This document shows positions 24,141 to 29,669 of a DNA stretch of 29,669 bases, piece after piece. This stretch comes from Ophiothrix spiculata (lineage: Eukaryota; Echinodermata; Ophiuroidea; Amphilepidida; Ophiotrichidae): NCBI GenBank assembly GCA_000969725.1, contig JXSR01S032280.1; one strand, written 5' to 3'. Below the pieces are notes generated by a model. The model made no database searches and was not told the DNA's origin. It worked only from the letters and a program-made list of their open reading frames with translations. The number at the start of each line of letters is the position of its first letter. The first letter of the stretch is position 1. The translations under genes and the position numbers were made by a program.

Positions 24141-25659
24141 GTCGTCAACTAGGTTATGCCATACCGCTAAAGAGCAACGGCACCAAAACGCCCTCCCAGA
24201 GGGATGTCAATGTTAGGCATCACGTTTTACTTGCGATATCCAGCACTTACGAATTATAATGTTTGTTGCAAGTCTTACATTGTTTGATGAAAAGATTTGA
24301 AACTACGAAAGACAAGTTGTGTGCAAACTGGTCAGAAATAATTTTAGTGAAAAACTATATCTATTTATGAAAATCTACCATTAACAGCATGCCCTGTGGG
24401 CTTTTTAATAGAAAAATTGCATTTCAAAGCCTGTCAACTAATATAGAAATAAAAGGTATAAAACTAAAATGCTATTGTTGTTACAACTTTACATTCAGAT
24501 AAAAAAATGTAAATTACTTCTGGCAAAATATATTTAATACACACAATTTTTAAAGGTGAGATTTGTACTTTTTGTTTGCCGGTCATACACCTTGCAGCTA
24601 CTTGATGACCTTCCAGGGCTAGGGGTCATCATTTCGTGATGTAAATCTATGTTTTCCCATTAAAATCATGCCACGGGCTCCTCTGTAACGATGATGGGGA
24701 AACTACGGGTATGTGACCCAGCATTTAGCACCAGCCGAAAGTGTATGCATACACAATAATTGCGTCTGTATTTCAGATTTTTCTTGCCCTCAGCTATTTG
24801 CTATAGTAAATCTCTTTGACAAGTGTCTTTTGAGCATAATTGAATAACCTGTATACCGGGCCTGTATATAAGACATGGTACTGTAACTACGGCTTTTTAT
24901 GCAATTTTTGTGAAAAATATCTCAAATTACAATAAATTTTTGCCCATTTGGGGTTATGCTATTCACAGTCATAACAAAAGCAATCGTTTTGGGAGCCTAA
25001 AGAATTTGGAACAATACACATCGTATTTCATGTCTTAATTTTTGGGATTGTAGCCGAGACATTTTGCCCCCATCATGACGACAGTAGCAAAAAATGCAGG
25101 ATAAAAAAGTGTTAGTTTTTTCTTAAAAATTGTTCAATAACCTCTGGCGATAGCATGACAATCATCATTGGCACTGCACATGTGGAGGAGAATTTTGGAA
25201 CCAAATGAAAGCTTGGGACTGCTGACAGATAAGCTTAACACTGGATCTCCTGATGGCAAGTTGTCATAAGCAAATCTTGATTTCAAATTAATCTTTTTGA
25301 ACTCAAAGTCAAACCCTAATGGTTTCTTTTTCCCTTATCCAAAGGAAAAATAATCCCTGAAAATTGAAAGTTTATTGTAGTAAAGTAAATCCGGTAGTTT
25401 TTCCGTGCATCGGAATGTTGTTGGCTTTTAAAATATTATACTTTATATAAATATGGGGAGAAGAATAACAGAAATTGTGTTTTGAAGGTGCGAGGTGAGA
25501 TGCACTTTGAGATGCTTTCCAGAAATTTGCCCCAGGGGATGATGTTACAGGTGTATAATCGGCAACATTTTTGTAATATTCAGGACACAATAAAGCATTC
25601 TTTTCTTCTGGATAGTGCAGCTACCTCTTTTTTTCTTTTTTTGATGGCTCGACTCAATC

Positions 25660-25990
25660 TGAAATGATTGCCTTTTGACTTATTGAGCTCTGATTGACTG
25701 AAAGTTGGACTGTGATTTGTAACCTGATATCTGATTGGTTGGTGGATTACTATACTGCCTTCTGATTGGTTGAAAGTTTTAAGTGAGATTTCAAATGTTA
25801 AATAACATTGGTAACTATTAATTTTGATCATATATATAGATAGAAAATGTGCACATAGCCTATGATTTGTGGTTGGTTGTTGCCTTATTGTTTGGTGAAA
25901 GGTGTAAAATATTAAAGAAACCACTGCCTCAAAGTTCAATCAATGATTGCATAATTACTGGTTGAAAGTGGTATGAAAGTTAAGCAATGT
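25660..25990 (-). repeat. Degenerate repeat built on CTGATTGGTTGAAAG
   Basis: CTGATTG starts at 25690, 25731 and 25762, two of them continuing as GGTTG and two followed by GAAAGTT. Further weak versions (TGGTTGGTTG near 25870, TGGTTGAAAGTGG near 25959) extend the pattern. Read on the minus strand these are AACCAATCAG words, that is, CCAAT boxes. Spacing is irregular (31 and 41 bases), so it may be an old minisatellite or a run of CCAAT-type sites. Confidence 0.45.
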
Positions 25991-28900
25991 TAAAGTTTTA
26001 TGGCAAATTGTTTCATTCAAAGAGGCATCCCATAATAGATTTGATTGAATAAGAAGAGAAACAACAAAGAAAGAAAGAAGAGTAAATATAAGAAAGGCAA
26101 GAAAGTTTTACCACTTGAAGGTAATTGTCAATTACAGAAATGGTTCTCCACATAAAACAGGAATCCATCAATAGAAATTGAATATAATGTGTATTAACCA
26201 TAGTGCATCATTGGTGATCTATCAGGCGTGCCCCGAGGTATAGGACAGACATATGGGTAATTAACCATATGATTAGTAAAATTGGAAAGCGGAGATGCCA
26301 TGGGCGCAAAACATGCCCGGTATCATAATAAGAAAGGGACATTTTAGTTTTTTTTGTCTTTTTGTGAACATCTCAGTACCTTGGTGGTACCTATCTATCA
26401 ACATTGATGTAAAAGCTTACGAGTCCGCAACCGAATTTGATAAGTCACAATTATCATTTGGCCAATAGTCTTGCCCCCTTATAGCTTGCCCCTTATTTCA
26501 AAGTTAAACAATTATGGTACATCAGTTACAAAATGACTTAAATTGGTTGTGACATCACAAGCCTTTGTTATTGCAAAAGTAAGACCATCAGACCTGTCTA
26601 ACTATGGTGGTGGTATCTGGTCAGTCATCACCTCAAATTCAAGTTTATCCAAATCCCTGATGAAATTGTGAGAATATAAAAGGGGTTTTATCTCCAAGGA
26701 TGCCCCTGGGTTACGTAGGAAATCCACCGAGAGAAAAAAGTCAAATATTTTTAGAGATAACCCTTCAGGTGTATGAATTTGTCTATTTGATCAAATATGC
26801 TGTTCATCAACATTTGAGTTTGTTTCCAATTATCTTCCGCCTTTCCCGATAGGGACTTGAGGCTAGCTTTCCTGTCAAAACTTACAAAACAAAGTTTGAT
26901 ATGGGGGTATTTGGTGATAGATAGAAAAATTAAAGTGTGGGATTGTGCATAATTGTAGCTCTATTCAATTTAAAGCGTAAAATTGTCACGAATGTAGTGC
27001 CACCAAGTTTGTTTGTCTCTCTTCATACATATCGTCAACTCTCGCTTGCACTTTCTTACATCTGAACTTTAACTTAAATAATATATCAACAATAACTTTG
27101 CAGAGCAAATATGTTCCATCTCATCTTGGATGGTATGTGATGCACACATCATGCATTTATGTGGCTGGAAGACCATAAACAGTCTAGCGCATTACAATAC
27201 ACACGCAGGGTATTTGTGCGAGAAAATATCGCCTCGAGCTATGCAAGCATTACGGCATTATAAAACTATGTGTAACTGATGGGTTTTAGATATTCTTTTT
27301 TTTATAAAAACTGATGTAAAAGAAATAACAATCACTATGAATTTGACTCAAATATGCATCTTAGCTTTATAAAGCTTAAGTAATGGTTTTGAATTATTGT
27401 ACTGTTTGTTTTTCTTATTTCATAATGTATACCTTTTTCTCCAAGTCGTCAAGTGTTAATAAAACCTTTTGCAGCATCTTTTTTTTTTAAATCAATAACA
27501 AGAGTGGTGCATCTTTCAGTGCAAATTAAAATCAAAACATAAAGTCTTATTAAAATAATTTGAGGTATCTAAGTGGTTTTGTAATGCATTAAGATATTTT
27601 CCCTATTTTACCCCCATTGTTCAAAACAGGATACGGTGATTATGATTGCATAAGAAAACTTTCGCCACCGGTGTAATAAGAACAACATAGACAGCTTTCC
27701 TTGAGGCATTACCAAATTGAAGCAATTCATCACTGATCTGTTCTTTCTATGCCGTTTCTGATGAAACATTTGTGTTTTTCATACTTCAAGGCCTTTTACT
27801 TATATTTCTTCCGTCTTTGTGATTTCCCCTAATACCAACATATATAACATGTTTTTTTCATCGAAAAAATGTGATTTTGTTGTTTGGATACTTGTATTAA
27901 GATTTGATAGATACAGAAAAATCCTGGAAGGCATGTATAGATGAAATGAAATGAAATGAAAACTTGCCCATTATGGTTGTCGAGATTCACATCAGAAATT
28001 TGCCTAACTTTTTCTTTTATTTGCAAAGTCGAACATATGTATGGACTAGTCATGGTTTGTAGTACTGAAACACTATGACAAGTCTTGAAATATTGCAAAA
28101 AATTAAAGTGTTATTTTTAACTGTTCATAGAGATAAATCATGCGTTAATGCTTCGAATATCCTTCAAATTTTGTTTAAAACCTCATTCTATTTTCCCATT
28201 TATTCTCATTTATTTCAGAATTCATAAAAAGATGGTGAAATATGAAGGATAATGTCATCATTGCCATCATCATAATACAAAATCTAAAATAATTTACTGC
28301 TTTTAAAATTGTTTTATCTGAAAAGAATCTTGCCAAATTCACACTTGAAATGGGATGTTTTTAGAAGATAAAGGCCAAACAAAAATCATATTTTCCTTTG
28401 TATTGATTTCATTTTCTTGAGATAAATTACCTTGATGGTTCAATTATTTTAATTGTTTTGATACCAAAATTCAGTGTTTAAAGTTACATTTATAGTTTTT
28501 TATCAGATTTTGCAATGTTAATGGATGCCTTCATAATTCTTAATTTAATTTATTGTGTTGTCACAGATTAAATAACAAAAAAGATATAATTTAGATCAGA
28601 GTCATCATGATTATGACCTCCATTTCTTTTTAATAAAATATAAGGCTATATGATTAGGCACTTATTATACATTTTGTTGACACTTTTACTTAACCTTTTA
28701 AATATTGTCTTTTTTGTTAAATCTTTCTTTCAATTTTGATATTTTTGTGTTAGTTATAAAGTTTGCATGAAATTTAACAAAATTTGTGTAACATTTTATT
28801 TACCAATGTTTTGAAACATGTCCAACACCCCCTGAGAGCAATATGTAATCCAATCAAATGACAGGTCATTATGTATAAGCTTAAGGGAAAATCTTACTAA

Positions 28901-29669
28901 TTTGTTCTTACGTTGATAGCAAATTTTCACAATTTGACTTGAAGCAACAAATACTATCAAAAATTTCAATTTTTAATCAAAAAATTAGACTTGATGATCT
29001 TATAATGACTTTGGAGAATCCCCAGCAGTAATAGAGTAAACTTTTCACCCTTTTTAGGGGTAAACTGTTAATGGGTTAGCAATCTGGTATTAAATAATGG
29101 CCATTTATTACTTTCTTGGTAATTGATTAAGTTTTAAGGCATTTAGATCAAAGTGTTGATGTTTTATCTGATTTAACCAACAAGTGTTTGGAAACAAAAG
29201 AATTGCCAGAGACATGATCTTGACCATTTTTCCTAGCAACAAATCACTATTTATCTTGTTTTGTTATCTGGAGATGATAAACAGTGTAAGAGGTTATTAT
29301 TTACCACGTTATTATCTAATGTCATCAAAGATGAAATGAAACATGGTGAATCATCCATGGATTTGAATTCCTTTACTTTTTAAGTTAGGGAAAACTGTAG
29401 AGACATTTGTGGTTGATTATTAGTCACTTTTGTAGGGTGATACAGGATATGTGGAGTAGAGTTAGATTGATTGGAATGATGAAGCAATGTCATGATTTTG
29501 ATATCATAATGATATTGATGTTTGAATATAATGAGTGGTTTATGATGTCAGATCCATTTTCCTTTATGAAATATCACACTTTTCTTTTGAATTGGAATTT
29601 CAATTTGAAAAAAAATATTTTAATTTCTTGATATGCCATGATAGCGGTTCCACTTAATTTAAAGGTTTT
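25991..29669. other. Long AT-rich non-coding stretch
   Basis: No gene can be supported. There is a purine-rich run at 26043-26107, a T-run at 27479-27488 and a short (ATGAA) microsatellite listed separately. From about 28100 to the end the sequence is very AT-rich, with only short open frames. Confidence 0.5.
27941..27960 (+). repeat. (ATGAA)4 microsatellite
   Basis: There are four perfect head-to-tail copies of ATGAA, likely length-variable by slippage. Confidence 0.85.

Larger units (their letters stand above)
21328..25659. other. Long non-coding stretch with possible regulatory block
   Basis: No gene can be supported. An open frame at 23318-23554, opposed by another on the minus strand, lies in a locally less AT-rich patch. 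Its Cys-rich translation matches no domain I recognise. ACCCCT and AGGGGT face each other near 23777. The candidate regulatory block 21700-22440 and the palindrome at 24124-24140 are listed separately. Confidence 0.5.

Noticed and set aside
1981-24401. CCCTGTGGG palindromes at 1981-1993, 6271-6281 and 24391-24401.
   Set aside because: The flanks are unrelated, so this looks like chance recurrence of a 9-mer.
1-29669. tRNA genes, rRNA, snRNA, CRISPR arrays, phage or plasmid modules, and reverse transcriptase or transposase fragments.
   Set aside because: I found no B-box-like GGTTCGA, no regular repeat-spacer array, and no translated piece with recognisable catalytic motifs.

Overview
The window looks like intergenic or intronic DNA from an animal genome. 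It is AT-rich throughout. No open reading frame exceeds about 145 codons, and none of the translations resembles a protein family I know. I see no operon-like packing, rRNA or tRNA. What can be supported is a set of small non-autonomous DNA transposons (MITEs) and short repeats. A marine invertebrate would fit, but the sequence does not prove the taxon.

Layout. 488-708 is a complete 221-bp foldback element (called FB1 here) with a perfect 9-bp target-site duplication. A truncated second copy in the opposite orientation lies at 14831-14982. At 8391-8693 is a second foldback element (FB2), also with a perfect 9-bp duplication. 4038-4295 and 17584-17786 hold two further inverted-repeat elements of the TA-flanked, CTG...CAG-ended type. 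Between them are short or degenerate tandem repeats (near 4054, 14230, 15232, 21251, 25690 and 27941), a pyrimidine-rich block ending in AATAAA plus an A-tract (12140-12539), and AT-rich sequence in which I recognise nothing. The block at 21700-22440 is dense in TAAT cores and carries a SOX-like palindrome, so it is the best place to look for a conserved enhancer.

Main observation. FB1 and FB2 share no long identity and lie about 7.7 kb apart, yet their terminal repeats align without gaps from the first base at 23 of 36 positions. Both place ATCCCA at element positions 20-25 and ATGCATT at positions 28-34, and both have 9-bp duplications. They therefore look like two subfamilies of one transposon group. 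The shared core resembles the binding site of the zinc-finger activator Staf/ZNF143. Whether it is bound, or is part of the transposase recognition sequence, cannot be decided from sequence alone.

No set of genes working together is visible. The open frames that cross the FB1 copies give similar peptides only because they translate the same transposon.
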